64,000 bases of DNA from Homarus americanus. Its lineage: Eukaryota > Arthropoda > Malacostraca > Decapoda > Nephropidae. The position numbers were made by a program, and so were the translations under genes. Below the pieces are notes generated by a model that saw only the letters and a list, made by a program, of their open reading frames with translations, did no database searches and was not told the DNA's origin. Position 1 is the first letter of the stretch. The number at the start of each line of letters is the position of its first letter. This document shows, in pieces, positions 20,701-32,764 of the stretch. Location of the stretch: contig NW_024735317.1 in NCBI RefSeq assembly GCF_018991925.1, positions 167,501 through 231,500 of the forward strand, read 5' to 3'.

Positions 20701-21395
20701 TTTTTCCTTCTTTTCAATCATCGAAATTTCCCCTACTCCTTCTACCAATTTTCAGTTCTATTGTACTTTTTCCCTATTCCTTCCTTCAATCTCCTCACCT
20801 ATCGCACTTTTCCCCTATTCCTTCTTCTATTCTCCCCTAACCTACCTTTCGCAAACACTTAGAAACAGCCTCTTGAGATAATTAGGTTGTCATGGTAACT
20901 GTGTCATATGGAAAATGAAGTCTTCACCTGGCCTCCAATTTTTAATATATTTTTTTTATATAATTTTTTTTTACTAATTAAATTTACTTCAGGTGTGATA
21001 AGGTGAACTAGACAGGTGATATGGGAAATAAATTTATGGAATATAGTTTTTAAATATGTTATTTTTGTAATCTAATAAAAAAGAAAATAATCTCCTTTAA
21101 AAAAAAAATGCGACTTGTAAAACCTTAAATGATAAAGACGGTCTTATTGACAACCATTACAGTGTGTCTTGCTGTGAGGAAGATTTGCGTCAGCTTGTGG
21201 TCATTAGTGGAGCAAATTGTGGTTTACAGAATTGGTGTGTCATTTTAGTTGAGTTTCCCCTGATATTTAGTTTGTCGTTTTCTCTGTTATTGTTCTTTAC
21301 GTTTTCTGTTGCCTTTTGGCTTAGTTTGTCCTGAATTTTTACTTTATTTCTTGAGTTTTCGTTTTCTCTTGTGTTTTTAATTTGTTAATGCCTTG
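20701..21395. other. Intron spacer
   Basis: AT- and pyrimidine-rich; no repeat array and no exon recognised. Confidence 0.55.
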
Positions 21396-21665
21396 AAATG
21401 GTCTCTATATCCACATTCTAATACAAGTTTCTAAAGACCAGCAACCAATCTCTTTATCCGGGGGAAATGGTCGACTTATCCAGGGTTTTCTAGAGAGTAG
21501 AGGTACTGGTCGCTTTCTCATGAGTTTGTTATATTCTAAAACCCCAGAAACGGTCTCTATATTCACATTTTAATCCAACAACCGTTCTCTTTATCGAGGG
21601 GTTTCTAGAGAGTAAAGAGAGTGGTCGCTGTATAAAGGGTCCGCTTGTTGATAGTTTAAGCGGAC
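21396..21665. repeat. ~140-bp imperfect duplication
   Basis: Two copies share CTCTATAT(C/T)CACATT, CTCTTTATC and TTTCTAGAGAGTA in the same order, at about 21400 and 21550. Possibly part of an unidentified dispersed repeat. Confidence 0.55.
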
Positions 21666-21730
21666 TTAGGGAGACTTAAGGAGTAAAACAAGAGCTGGTA
21701 ACTTGGGCTGACACCTGACAAGTTACCTGG

Positions 21731-21732
<2 letters not shown>

Positions 21733-21775
<43 letters not shown>
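21733..21775. repeat. (GA)n microsatellite
   Basis: About 21 GA repeats. Confidence 0.95.
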
Positions 21776-21777
<2 letters not shown>

Positions 21778-22030
21778 ACAGCGTTAACTAACCCAACCCA
21801 ACCTTATGTAATTTCTCCATTAATAAAACAGCATCACAATTAAACACATTCTCGACATTACTGTAATTACATGATAGACAGTTATTAAAATGGCCTTAGA
21901 CAGTTCATTTAACAGTTTATATCGGCAGGTTGACTGTCAGGAAGCGGTAGTGGTAAACAATTAACAGTTATTTGGGATTCTGACTGGTACTGACAGTTAG
22001 TAATTATATATAGAGTGGATGTAGGCTCCG

Positions 22031-22031
<1 letters not shown>

Positions 22032-22074
<43 letters not shown>

Positions 22075-22143
22075 ATTTTTGTTTCTATCTTTCTTATTTT
22101 CCCATTAGTACACACACACACACACATACACACACACACACAC
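22032..22143. repeat. Opposed (TG)n and (CA)n microsatellites
   Basis: (TG)20 at about 22032-22072 is followed by (CA)n at about 22112-22143, making a long imperfect inverted repeat. Confidence 0.9.
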
Positions 22144-22389
22144 TAAAACAACAAGCACAAAATAAATAAGTCCTCGGTCCATGAATACAATTTCCATTTA
22201 TAGAAAACGAGAAGATAAAACCTTCACAACAGAAAACGGGAAGACAGGTGATGCGGAGGGGGGACTGAACTGAATGCCAGGTACCTGTAAAAACACACAG
22301 AGACGTGAATAGCAAAGTTTTTATTAATGGAATTTTTGTAATCGTTTGTAAATAGCGAAGATGAAGGAAGAGTTTCTGTTTAGTGTAAA

Positions 22390-22990
22390 AATATAGAAGG
22401 GGGTAAGGGAACGGAGTGGGTGTTGAGTGGGGTGGGCTGGGGAGGAGTGGGGTGAGGGGTGGGGTGAGGTGTGGGATGTAGTGGGGGTGAAGTGTGGGGA
22501 GGTGTGGGGTGGGGTGGAGTGTGAGGTGGAAAAATCTACGCCAGTCTATCTTTGGCTAACCTTATGCTTACACTGACGATACATTATGACAAGACAAAAC
22601 GATACCATGTGGAATCTACGCCAGACTAACGTTCGCTCGCCTTCTGCCTACACTAGATCTTTTCTCAGGCGGGTGAGTAATCCCATGGGAAGATGTCTGA
22701 TGCTCCAAGTTTTCCTGTAGTATTGTGAAGACCTTGTGGTGGAGGTGGTGGGGGTGGGGGAGGTGAGGGGGAACAGGGGTGGAGGAGGAGGTGGAGGAGG
22801 AAAGGAGGTGAGGGGGGGGAGGAGGAGCAGGGTGGAGGAGGAGGTGGTGGGGTGGGGGAGGTGGGGGGGAGGAGGAGGCAGGGGTGGAGGAGGAGGTGGA
22901 GGAAGACTAGGGAGGTGAAGTGGAGGAGGAGGAGCAGAAGGGTGGAGGAGGAGGTGAGGGGGAGGAGGAAGAGGTGAGGCTAAGGATAAG
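22390..22990. repeat. G-rich tracts with a 50-bp duplication
   Basis: 22395-22535 is GGGGTG-rich. 22547-22655 holds two diverged copies of a ~50-bp segment starting ATCTACGCCAG. 22735-22990 is GGAGGAGGTG-rich. No coding support. Confidence 0.8.
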
Positions 22991-23013
22991 AAATAAATAT
23001 GTGGAAGATGGAA

Positions 23014-23018
<5 letters not shown>

Positions 23019-23062
<44 letters not shown>

Positions 23063-23177
23063 TAAAGACCAAATTTTCTCGTAATTTTATATTTAAGGTA
23101 AAACATAAAATAATCACATCCAATATGGCGTCCAAATCATAGTGTGACTAACATAAGTATACACGTTTACTGAGCAC

Positions 23178-23222
<45 letters not shown>

Positions 23223-23353
23223 AAAAATATAAACCGTTATTCCTATATATAATTTTCATGTCATTATTTGTTTGTTTATCTCTGTTTTTGTTTGTCATTG
23301 TCGTCCGTGTTGTGTTTGTTGTTATTGTTTTCAGGTGTAAATAATATAAATTG

Positions 23354-23397
<44 letters not shown>

Positions 23398-23398
23398 C
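23019..23398. repeat. Microsatellite cluster (ACAG, CA, GT)
   Basis: (ACAG)n at 23019-23062, (CA)n at about 23182-23221 and (GT)n at about 23354-23394, separated by AT-rich sequence. Confidence 0.9.
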
Positions 23399-23439
23399 GA
23401 TTTTTCCAGTCATCTCTACAGCCACTCATCCAGTCATTC

Positions 23440-23740
23440 AGAATTCAGTCACTCAGACACCCAGGAACTCACTCACTCATCCCCAGCCCAGTTATCCACT
23501 CATCCACTCACCCAATAACTCACTCATCCAGTCATCCACTCATCCACTCACCCACTAAATCAGTAACTCACTCACCCAGTCATCCTCTCACCCACTCACT
23601 CACCCACTCACTCACTCACTTACCCAGTCATCCTCTCACCCACTCACTCACTCACTCACCCAGTCATCCTCTCACCCACTCACTCACTCACCCAATCATC
23701 CACTCACTCACTCATCCAGTCATCCACCCACCTCACCTAA
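23440..23740. repeat. ACTC/CAGTCATCC repeat
   Basis: Degenerate array of CACTCACCCAGTCATCC units, about 300 nt. Confidence 0.85.
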
Positions 23741-23869
23741 ATTCCTAGATCTTCCTCATAGAGTTTTTATAGAGGAAGACAAATTGGAATCCCAAATGAA
23801 AATCCGAAATTCTGATCATATTCAGGATTCTCTGAGACCCGTGGGCTATTTTTACCTCTGTGGGTTAGG

Positions 23870-24010
23870 TGGGCCCCAGAACTATTGGGCCCCGGTTCTA
23901 TTGGCCCCCAGCAGTATAGGTGGGCCCCAGTTCTATTGGGCCCCAAGTTTTGTAGGCCCCAGGTAGGATGGGCCAGTATTATTGGACACCGAGTCATAAT
24001 AGGTTCAAAT
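23870..24010. repeat. GGGCCCCAGTTCTATT repeat
   Basis: Four to five diverged units of about 28 nt. They resemble the TTGGCCCCAGTTGTAAT units at 2.9-3.1 kb. Confidence 0.65.
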
Positions 24011-24056
24011 CCTATTATCCTGGTCCTGGGGTCCATTAGAGCTGGGAGTGGGACAC

Positions 24057-24833
24057 ATTGGTACCACCCTTACTCCCTTACCCACCCTTACTCCCTTACC
24101 ACCCTTACTCCCTTACCCACCCTTACTCCCTTACCCACCCTTACTCCCTTACCCACCCTTACTCCCTCACCCCTTCCTCCCTCACCCACCTACCCCTCCC
24201 CGCCCTTACTCCCTTACCCACCCTTACTCCTTACCCACCCTTACTCCCTTACCCTTACTCCCTTACCCCTTACTCCCTTACCCACCCTTACTCCCTTACC
24301 CCACCCTTACTCCCTCACCACCTCCCTTACCCACCCCTCCCTTACCCACCCCTTACCTCCCTTACCCACCTTACTCCCTTACCCACCCCTTACTCCCTTA
24401 CCTCCCTTACCCCACCTTACTCCCTTACCCCCTTACTCCCTCCCCACCCTTCCTCCCCTCACACCCTTACTCCCTTACCCCATACCCTCACCCATCCTCC
24501 ACCCTCACCCATCCCCACCTCACCTATCCCTCCACCCTCACCATCCCCCTCCCTATCCTCCACCCTCACAACTCCCCCACCTTCCCATACCGCCACCCCC
24601 ACCCATCCCCCCCTTCCCCTACCGCCACCCTCACCCATCCCCCACCTTCCCCCTCCTCACCCTCACCCTATCCATCCTCCTCCACCCTTCAATCCCCACC
24701 CAAACACCCCACCCCCCACCCCACCCAAACACCCACACCCCACCACACACCCACCCCACCCCACCCACCCAAACACCCACCCACCCCCACCCCACCCACC
24801 CCACCCCACCCCACCCCACCCACCCCACCCACA
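24057..24833. repeat. C-rich minisatellite, CCCTTACTCCCTTACCCAC type
   Basis: About 780 nt nearly free of G on the + strand, grading from CTTACTCCCTTACCCACC units into CCCCACCCCACC. The G-rich complement contains many runs of four G and could form quadruplexes. Proline-rich translations in all three frames are composition artefacts. Confidence 0.9.
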
Positions 24834-25029
24834 GACAAAAAAAAGGCCCAGCAAAAATGGCGTCATACATCACCTGTGACTATAGCGTAGAAAAAAAACT
24901 GTTTATTTAGGAGGAAAAAAATCTGTCCAGATTTTTGAGGATTTGGGTCAGATTTGAAATTAGGATTGAAATCAGGTGTAAATCCGGGTGAAAAGTGGCT
25001 GAGGAAAGAAGTTAATGACTGGGTGATTG

Positions 25030-25195
25030 GCTGTTGGAAGAGTGGATATTGGAGGTGGATGATTGGAAGAGTGGATATTGGAGGTGGATGATTGGAAGAG
25101 TGGATATTGGAGGTGGATGATTGGAAGAGTGGATATTGGAGGTGGATGATTGGAAGAGTGAATATTGGAGGTGGATGATTGGAGGTTAAGGAAGA
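25030..25195. repeat. ~29-bp minisatellite
   Basis: Five to six copies of a unit containing GATTGGAAGAGTGGATATTG and GAGGTGGAT. Confidence 0.9.
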
Positions 25196-25204
25196 TTGTA
25201 TAAT

Positions 25205-25275
25205 TGGAAGGTGTCTGTCTGTGTGTCTGTCTGTGTGTCTCCTCTCTGTCTATTTCTCTCTCTATCTATCTGTCA

Positions 25276-25311
<36 letters not shown>

Positions 25312-25480
25312 CCACCCCTCCTCCCACCTCTCATTTATTCTGCAACTCTGCCCTCCTTCCTTATTCTTCCTTCTCTCTACCCCTTCCCCCCCTCCTCTCT
25401 CCCCCTCCCCTCCCTCCTCCCCCCACCCTCCTCCCCCTCCCCTCCTCCCTCCCTCCCTCCCTCTATTACAAAACATCATT
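25205..25480. repeat. CTGT and CCTCC pyrimidine tract
   Basis: CTGT repeats (about 25217-25310) followed by C/T-rich sequence with CCTCCCTCC runs. Confidence 0.85.
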
Positions 25481-25632
25481 ATTTTCATTAATTTTTCAGT
25501 CCATTTTCACAATATTTCTTCTCTCTCTATTTATTCTTTCATCATCAATTCTTCCAAACTTTTACGTAAATTATTATTTTCTGTCTTTTGTCTTTTTCGT
25601 TAATTTCTTCTTTCTTTCGCTTTCTTTTATTC

Positions 25633-25636
<4 letters not shown>

Positions 25637-25682
<46 letters not shown>

Positions 25683-25965
25683 ACTTTCAACACAATGTAA
25701 CACAACACAACCCACGTCTTGCAACACAACGCAACACAACACACTCGTCTTGCACCTTTCTGCAATTTTCCGCGCCAGTAGACGTCAACGGTGAGAGAAA
25801 CTGGTTCACCCTTCAGCGTGTGCTGCCACTCAAGATGGTCCCGCTTGAGTGAGTGTCTGTTGTGTGTGTGTGTGTGTGTGTGTATGAGAAGAAACACACA
25901 CACACACACACACACACTCAAGCAGGTCCAAACACACACCAACAACGCACCTGCTCACTCATTGA

Positions 25966-26012
<47 letters not shown>
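25637..26012. repeat. Microsatellite cluster around an unassigned segment
   Basis: (CA)n 25637-25681, (GT)n 25859-25882, (CA)n 25895-25918 and (GA)n 25969-26011. The complex segment 25745-25855 reads DVYWRGKLQKG on the minus strand and recalls NVYWRS at 51.03 kb, so it may be part of a dispersed element. Confidence 0.7.
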
Positions 26013-26013
<1 letters not shown>

Positions 26014-26660
26014 CCGCACTCAATAAAACTCAACACATTTTAATTAGCAACTTGTAAGCGTTTGGAAAATGCTCTGAGGTTGAGTACTTATCCTTCGCTT
26101 CATTATTCAGCAAACAACTCTTCGCTAGAGTGAGGGCTAAGAGGAAGTTAGGCGGAGGCTAAGCTATCGTCTACCCGAGTGTATTACAGCTAGAGTTTAG
26201 CGGTGTGAGTTTGGCTGGTTAGCGAGTGGTTAAATTGGCCTCACAATTGCAGGGCTGGATTAATTTAGCGACTGCTGGCGTTGGCATCAATGAACCTAGC
26301 AGAGTAAGCTTAGTTAGCGGGTATTTGAGCTTTATTTGTTAACTTAAGCTACGATGAGCTTAACTAGTGCCTAGGTTATGTAAGTTAAGGATGTATTTAG
26401 TTATGCTAGGTACGATTTGTTTAAGATAAGTTAGGTTAGTTTAAGTTACTGTAGGTTTGGTTAAGTTAGATTAAATTAGTAATAGATAATGACATAAAGA
26501 AGTGAATTAAATCACATCACCCTGGCTACTCCACGGCCATTAAGTGACCCTAAAAGGACTTAAGCACTCTAATCAATCCTAAAATTACATTACGATTACT
26601 TCAACTTTTAAATCGGAAAAATAGGATCGAATCTCCTCAACTAGATTTTGTTATTAAATT
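26013..26660. other. Intron spacer with possible SINE trace
   Basis: Complex sequence. TTAGCGAGTGGTTAA at about 26219 resembles a tRNA A box, but no convincing B box follows. 26340-26480 has scattered AAGTTAGGTTAG-like motifs. Confidence 0.35.
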
Positions 26661-26689
26661 AAATGCCTTTATCGGAAGTTATATTCGAG

Positions 26690-27000
26690 TAATTAACCCG
26701 AATCTTCAGGTGAAATAGGTTAAGGGGTCGAATCTTCAGGCGAAATAAACATTTAAGGTCGAATTGGGAACGAATTTTCAGGAGAAATGAGTTAAGGGGT
26801 CGAATCTTCAGGTGAAATAAGCTAATGGGTCGAATCTTCAAGTGAAATAAGTTAAGGGGTTCGAATCTTCAGGTGAAATAAACTAAGGGTTCGAATCTTC
26901 AGGTGAGATAAACTAAGGGTTCGAATCTTCAGGTGAGTTAAGCTAATACGAATATTCAGGTGAAATAAACAATAAGGGTCGAATCTTCAGGTGATCCGAT
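26690..27000. repeat. ~27-bp minisatellite
   Basis: About ten diverged copies of TCGAATCTTCAGGTGAAATA plus AGTTAAGGG. Confidence 0.85.
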
Positions 27001-28033
27001 TCTATTTCCTGAAGACAGAGGAGAATTGAACTCTGCAAGCGTGAAATGGACTCCTAATACCCAAGGAGACAATAAAGGGCTATAATTCTTTTAATGGGGT
27101 TACGACTCAATGGCTGATAAGATGGTGAGGAAGGAGTGTGGCGAGAGAGGGGAGGGAGGGGTGAGGGAAGTGAGAAGGGAAACGATAGAGGGAGAGAAAG
27201 AGGGAAATAGGTGGAGAAGAGAGAGAGAGAGAGGGAAATTGGGAAGGATAGGATAGAGAGAGAGAGAGGAAGATGTAAATTAGAGAAAGAAAGAGAGAGA
27301 GAGATTTTTAATAAACAGATAAACATAATAAAGAACAAGAAATTAAAGTGACAGAATTGGATCATAAAATTTAAACTCTCCAAAAATTTTTAAGATGAAA
27401 AACATGTTTACATAAAATTAAGTTCACGTGGCATCGGAGGAAAAAACAAAAAATAAACAGTAATTGGAAGCCTAACCCGCTTGGACATCCCATCGACCAA
27501 CCAGCACATCGGAATCACAAAAATAGCGTACCCAATTATGGCAGCATGAGATTCAGGTGCCCATTAGTGTAATTACCGGCGTAATACACCTTTCAAAACA
27601 CGTTAAGCCTATCTAAAACGGCTAACAATTCACTTACAGAAACTACTCAATCGTGTTAGCCAATTAGAGACAGACAGACAAGTAGACAGGCATACAGACA
27701 GATATATAGACGGAAAAGACCACATTATACTCAGTGACCATCAGATGGCGTCATAAATATAATCAAAAACAGACCCCGGAAACAGCTGACTGCCTGACAA
27801 TAATAGTTTGGCTTTGAAGTTTGTGGAAAATGTCTCGTCTATTAATATTATTGATCAGTGTGAGGAAAAAAAAAAGTCTTGCAGTGGAAACATTTATTTG
27901 TGAATTGTTTTATTTTTTAAAGGGATATTGTCGATGTCGTATTCAAGGGGTTAAATCATTGTACTCAAGGGGTTAAGTCATCATACTCAAGGGGTTACGG
28001 AATATTAAAAATACTAATAATCAAATCACGCAC

Positions 28034-28037
<4 letters not shown>
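27001..28037. other. Intron spacer
   Basis: GA-rich at about 27120-27305, otherwise complex sequence with no recognised exon. GGGGTTAA(A/G)TCAT(C/T) occurs twice near 27947-27990 and resembles the array at 47.3-47.5 kb. Confidence 0.5.

Positions 28038-28098
<61 letters not shown>
28038..28098. repeat. (GA)n microsatellite
   Basis: About 30 GA repeats. A (GT)n run follows at 28230-28257. Confidence 0.95.
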
Positions 28099-28100
<2 letters not shown>

Positions 28101-28223
28101 AACACCCATCTCCCATGACAACAGAAGGTGTCTTGGCTAATGTTTCACCTGTGGGGAAATCCATATGAGAGAACAGGTAAGGGAAACAGGTGTGGTCTGG
28201 ATATTAGGGCTAAGAATGTTTGG

Positions 28224-28259
<36 letters not shown>

Positions 28260-28359
28260 AGGATATTAGAGGAAAATAGTAGGTGTATGTGTGTATGTGT
28301 TTGTGTGTACATGTGTATTTAGAACGGGTGTGTATTCAGACTAGTTGTTATACGCTGAC

Positions 28360-28660
28360 TTACACCCCCCCATCACTCCCACCCTCCCACACCCACACCA
28401 ACAGAATAATTTGCTCATCCTCTCCCTGTCACCCAATCCTCCCTCACCCCACTTTCTCTCGTCTCCTCTCTCCCCTTTCATTTCCTTTCTCTCCTTCCTC
28501 CCTCCTTTCTCACTTTCCTCTTTCTCCCTCTCTCACCACATCCCCACCCCTTCTCTATTCCCCCTCTCATCCCTTGTTGTCCTCGATTCCTCTTCACCTC
28601 TCCCTTCATCCTTCCTCTCCCTCCTTCGCCTTCTCCTCTCAGCCAACGATGACGACCACT
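28360..28660. repeat. Pyrimidine-rich tract
   Basis: C/T-rich sequence with CCCTCTCTC and CTTCCTCC runs; no gene. Confidence 0.75.
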
Positions 28661-28719
28661 TGTGGCAAAAGTTGTTTAATGTATAAAATTCAGAACTTAC
28701 AAATGGGTGAACATTGTGA

Positions 28720-29430
28720 TGATGGTGAGGAGGGGAGGAGGGAGGGAGGGGGAGGAGGAGGAGGAGGGAGGAGGAGTGGGGGGAGGAGGAGGAGTGGGGA
28801 GGAGGGGAGGGAGGGGGAGGAGGGGAGGGAGGGGAGGAGGAGAGGGGAGGGAGGAGGAGGAGGGAGGAGGAGGAGGAGGAGGGAGGAGGTGGGGAGGGGA
28901 GGATGAAAGAGGAGGAGGAGGGGGGGGAGGGGGGGAGGAGGGAGGAGGAGGGGAGGGAGGAGGGGGGGAGGAGGAGGAGAGGGAGGAGGGGGGGAGGGAG
29001 GAGGAGGAGGGGAGGAGGGGAGGAGGAGGAGGGAGGAGGAGGAGGAGGAGGGGAGGTGGAGGAGGCGGAGGAGGAGGGGGGAGGAAGAGGAGGAGTGGGG
29101 GAGGAGGGAAGGTGAGTGAGGGGAGGAGGAAGGTGTGTGAGGGGAGGGGATGAAAGAGGAGGAGGAGGGGTAGTGGGGAGGAGGAGGAGGAGGAGGGGGA
29201 GTGGGGAGGAGGAGAGAGGAAGTAAGAAAGATGATAAGGAGGAGGAAGGGGAGGAAAGAAGGAGAAGGAGAAGGGAGAAGAAGGAAACAAAAAAAGATGG
29301 AAAGGAGGAGGAGAGAGAAGAAGGGGAAGGGGGGGGGACGAGAAGGAGGAGATGAAGAGAAGGAGGGGTGGGGATGGAGGGGGATAGGAGGGGATGGAAG
29401 GGGGAGGGGAGGGGGAGGTGGAGGAGGGGG
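28720..29430. repeat. ~700-bp homopurine (GGA)n-rich tract
   Basis: Almost entirely G and A on the + strand (GGAGGAGGAGGGAGG patterns), with a few isolated T and C. Every frame is open as G/E/R-rich or S/P-rich protein, which is a composition effect. Confidence 0.95.
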
Positions 29431-29615
29431 TGAGGCCAGAAATACACGCCCCTCCTCCCCAAAATTGCGTCCAGGAAAAATATTTGTTGTTTTGTTCTTT
29501 ACCAATAAGATGGAAATGAGAAGGTGATGGACAGGTGTGAGTTTTCTGTCTGTCTGTCTCTCTGTTTGTCTCGCTTTTTATGTGTCTGTGTCTGTCTGTC
29601 TCTTTTTCATTGTTT

Positions 29616-29652
<37 letters not shown>

Positions 29653-31020
29653 ATCTTAAATAAATAAATAAAATCCTTAATAATAAACAATAAAAATTAA
29701 TATTTTTTCATCGATAGAAAAAATAAATAAGAAAAATCTAAAAATAAAACCAATTTTTTTAACTTTTCTTCAATAAATTTCGACTTTTCTCCAATATTTT
29801 CACTTTATAATCAATTTTTTCACTTTTTTTTTCAATATTTCTCGTCGTCTCCAATATTTCCCATTTTTACTATTTTTTTTTTCATTTTTCCTCCATTGCG
29901 TACGTGAGTGTCGCTTCAGAGAGAGAGAGAGAGAAAGTGTAGAAAGCGTTCACAAAGAAGAGAGCCTCCCTGCGTTCATTCTTCGCTACAGTGAACGCCA
30001 ATCTACTTTCAATGGAATCCGCTAAAAAAAAAAAAAATGAAAATCCTGTGACTTTTGTTTAGTGGAAAAAGAACTTGCCGTTTTTATTTCTCGGTTCTTT
30101 ATTTTTTGCATTTTTTATATATTTTTTTTTTGCTGTTGGAGTTAATTATTTTGCTTAGGTTTATAATTTTATTTCATGGATAATACTTTTATTCTGTCGT
30201 TTTTATTTTCTATTGATAGTTAAAAATATCATGGGATTTTATTTAATTTTTTCTTATTATTACTTTGAACTAGAAAAATACGCATATCGATTTAAGGTTA
30301 TTTTTACCTTAAAAAATGTAAATACCTAAAAAGAGGTGATTTTTGCCTTACAAAACATACCTAAAAAGGGATTACTTGATTACTTTAGGAGAGGAGGGAT
30401 TTATCCAATATTAAATAGATACCAACAAGAGGGATTTTTTGGTCTATCTGTAGCTCAAGAGAAGGTCAGTGCACTAATCATCAAATTGCTTGGCTCGGGT
30501 CAACGTAGCTTAAAGTACGCAGCGCTATTGGAAAGTGGGTGGAAATGGGCGGGCGTGAATGGTGGGTTGGTGGATGTGGGTGTGGGAGTAGGTGAGTAGG
30601 TAGGAGTGAGATTGGGCGAGTGAAAGTGAGGTGAGTGGCTGGGAGTGGATGGATGGGAGTGAAGGTGAGAGGGTATATGGATGTAAGTGGATGGAACACA
30701 CACACACACGCCTTCCCTCCCCTCTCCACCATCTCTGTGTTTACATCGAACAGCTGATTGCGTTATCAGCTGTGGGACGTCTGGCTAGCCGACATCTCCC
30801 CCCCCCCTTATCTTCTCTCTCACCCCCTGACAGTCCTTGAGAGAACTTTTTTCCGCCTTCACATTTCACACGCAGGCGGAAAGAAGGAAGATCGGACCTC
30901 CCTCTTTGGATTCATGAGGTCCTCTTAGGTTGGTCTTGGTCTTGGTCTTGGTCGTGAATGTTTTTCGCTCTGGGTTCGGTCCTTATGGGGTAATCGACTT
31001 ATTTGAGTTGGTCTGAGTTG
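29431..31020. other. Intron spacer with short repeats
   Basis: CTGT and (CT)n at about 29550-29652, A/T homopolymer-rich sequence at 29660-30330, a complex stretch at 30330-30540 and GTGAGTGG-rich repeat at 30560-30690. No exon recognised. Confidence 0.55.
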
Positions 31021-31440
31021 TAATTCTTGTTTATTATTGTTGTTTATTGTTATTATTGTTATTGTTATTATTGTTATTATTGTTATTGTTATTACTGTTT
31101 TGGGGGCAATTAGGGGAATAGGTCCAGAAAGAAGCATTTTAAGGGCAATGAAAACACTCTCATGGGCAATAAACAGGCAATTACACTCACCTGTCAAGGG
31201 CAATAACCGTCAAGTGATAATTTAAAAGTCATTAAGCAAGCCAGTTCGCATACAAAGGGCAATAGTGACTAGATGACCCATTCATAGGGCAATAAGGACA
31301 TCACAAGAGTAATAATAACCCAATTAGACTCTGCTGTCGTTGGCAATGGATACCAGGTGACAATTTAAAAGGCAATAACAAACACGTAGACTCATTCTGA
31401 CAGGCAATGAAAAGTTCCCAAGGGCAATAACCAATTCACT
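31021..31440. repeat. GGGCAATA-type degenerate array containing copies of the TM3 exon end
   Basis: GGGCAATA recurs about ten times from about 31103. Three stretches (31182-31220, 31324-31372 and 31385-31414) resemble the exon-donor junction at 31442-31480, sharing ACTCACCTGTC and GGCAAT(A/G), and 31324-31372 also shares TACCAGGTGA. The array is contiguous with the real donor. ATT/GTT-rich sequence precedes it. Confidence 0.65.
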
Positions 31441-31449
31441 GAGACTCAC

Positions 31450-31559
31450 CTGTCGAGGGCAATAGCTACCAGGTGAAGTATAGAAGCAGTGCAGCATAGG
31501 ACATCACTTGAAGTCCACATATCACACAACTCTGGTCCTAAGATCCACTCCTTGCTGAT
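31450..31559 (-). CDS. 5-HT1-like serotonin receptor exon (TM3)
   Basis: 110 nt between CCCCGACAG|ATCAGC and GACAG|GTGAGTC. It enters in phase 0, matching the donor at 44168, and leaves two bases (AG) that join the G at 12078 to complete the Arg of DRY. It reads [20 protein letters not shown], then [16 protein letters not shown]. It holds the TM3 Cys of the conserved disulfide (ELC), the amine-binding Asp (SSD) and the start of the DRY motif. Typical of 5-HT1 and related amine receptors. Confidence 0.93.
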
Positions 31560-31681
31560 CTGTCGGGGCAAGAAGGAGCAATGGTGAGATTACTAGTGGG
31601 GGGAGGGGGGCAGAAAGAGGATTACTTGCCCTTATGATTAACTAGATTGCTTGGATTAATCTCTCTTGTTGAAGGTAATGA

Positions 31682-31920
31682 AGTGAGGATGGGGAGGAGG
31701 AGGAGGAGGAGGAGGAGGAGGAGGAGGAGGAGGAGGAAAGAAGAAGAGGGGGGGAGAGGTTGGTGAAAAGGAGAGAGGTATTTGGGAGGGAGAGATGGGA
31801 GGATAGTTAGAGAGGAGGGGGAAGAGAGGCTGGGAGGAGGAGGGAGGGGGTGGATAGGGTGGAGAGAGTAGGGAGGAATAAAGGCCAGGAGGAAACAAAA
31901 GGAGAGAGAGAATTCGAATT
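31682..31920. repeat. GGA/GAG-rich purine tract
   Basis: (GGA)n-type run at about 31692-31738 followed by GGGAGAGG-rich sequence. Confidence 0.9.
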
Positions 31921-32258
31921 AAAAATCTCATATATTTAATACATATGCAAATCCATAGTGATTGTTCTCTCTCTCTCTCTCACAGGAGAATTGTTTACTT
32001 ACACAATCCTGGGCATTTAAATCTTCCATTACTTACAACTACACAATATATCACCAAGACACTTGTAATGAAAGGAAAATGTCTGGCTCCATTCATAGTC
32101 ATTCATTCAAGAGTGTTTAATATCACCTCGGGAGGGGGAGGGGGGTAGGAGGAGTTAAACATGACCTTCTGTTTTGGGTGAGATTTGTGAGATTTCATGG
32201 AGGCATAAGGTTGAGGTGGTGTTCTATGTGTTATGGGAGTTTCTGACTATGTTGGTTT

Positions 32259-32259
<1 letters not shown>

Positions 32260-32308
<49 letters not shown>
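32260..32308. repeat. (GT)n microsatellite
   Basis: About 23 GT repeats. Confidence 0.95.
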
Positions 32309-32309
<1 letters not shown>

Positions 32310-32407
32310 GCTCGAAAAGTCCTTCTCCAGTCGTCATAGTCCAAAGCAAGTCCGACGTGGGACGTATCGTTTGCCTATAATATCAATATTTACTTTATTC
32401 CCGTGAT

Positions 32408-32560
32408 GGGGGGGAAGGAGAGAGAGAGAGAGAAAGAGGGAAGGAGGGAGGGGAAAGAAGGGGGAAGGGGGAAATGGAGGGGTGTAGGAGGGAAGAAGAG
32501 AGGGAAGGAAGGGAGAGAGAGAGAAAGAGGAAGGGAGGGAAGGAGGGACTTTTGAATTTT
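32408..32560. repeat. GA-rich tract
   Basis: GGAAGGAGGGA and GAGAGAGA runs. Confidence 0.85.
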
Positions 32561-32764
32561 CCGAGGCACAAGACTGAATTTCCTAGATATAAATGCTATT
32601 GGATATTAAGCTCTTGACATTTGCTTGATCTGGCGAAGGGTCGTCAGGCGTAAAGGAGGAAAAACGTGGGAGTGTGAAGAAATCCTTCGCTTGGTTATAG
32701 TAAGGTTCAGAAATTGGCGACTTGGACGAGAATTTCATGTATTTATATGTGCTTATATGTATCA

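Noticed and set aside
23885..24910. 341-residue proline-rich frame
   Set aside because: All three + frames are open across the same C-rich repeat; composition artefact.
28533..29527. Long Ser/Pro-rich and Gly/Glu/Arg-rich open frames on both strands
   Set aside because: Purine/pyrimidine-only DNA rarely forms stop codons; no domain, no splice or start context.
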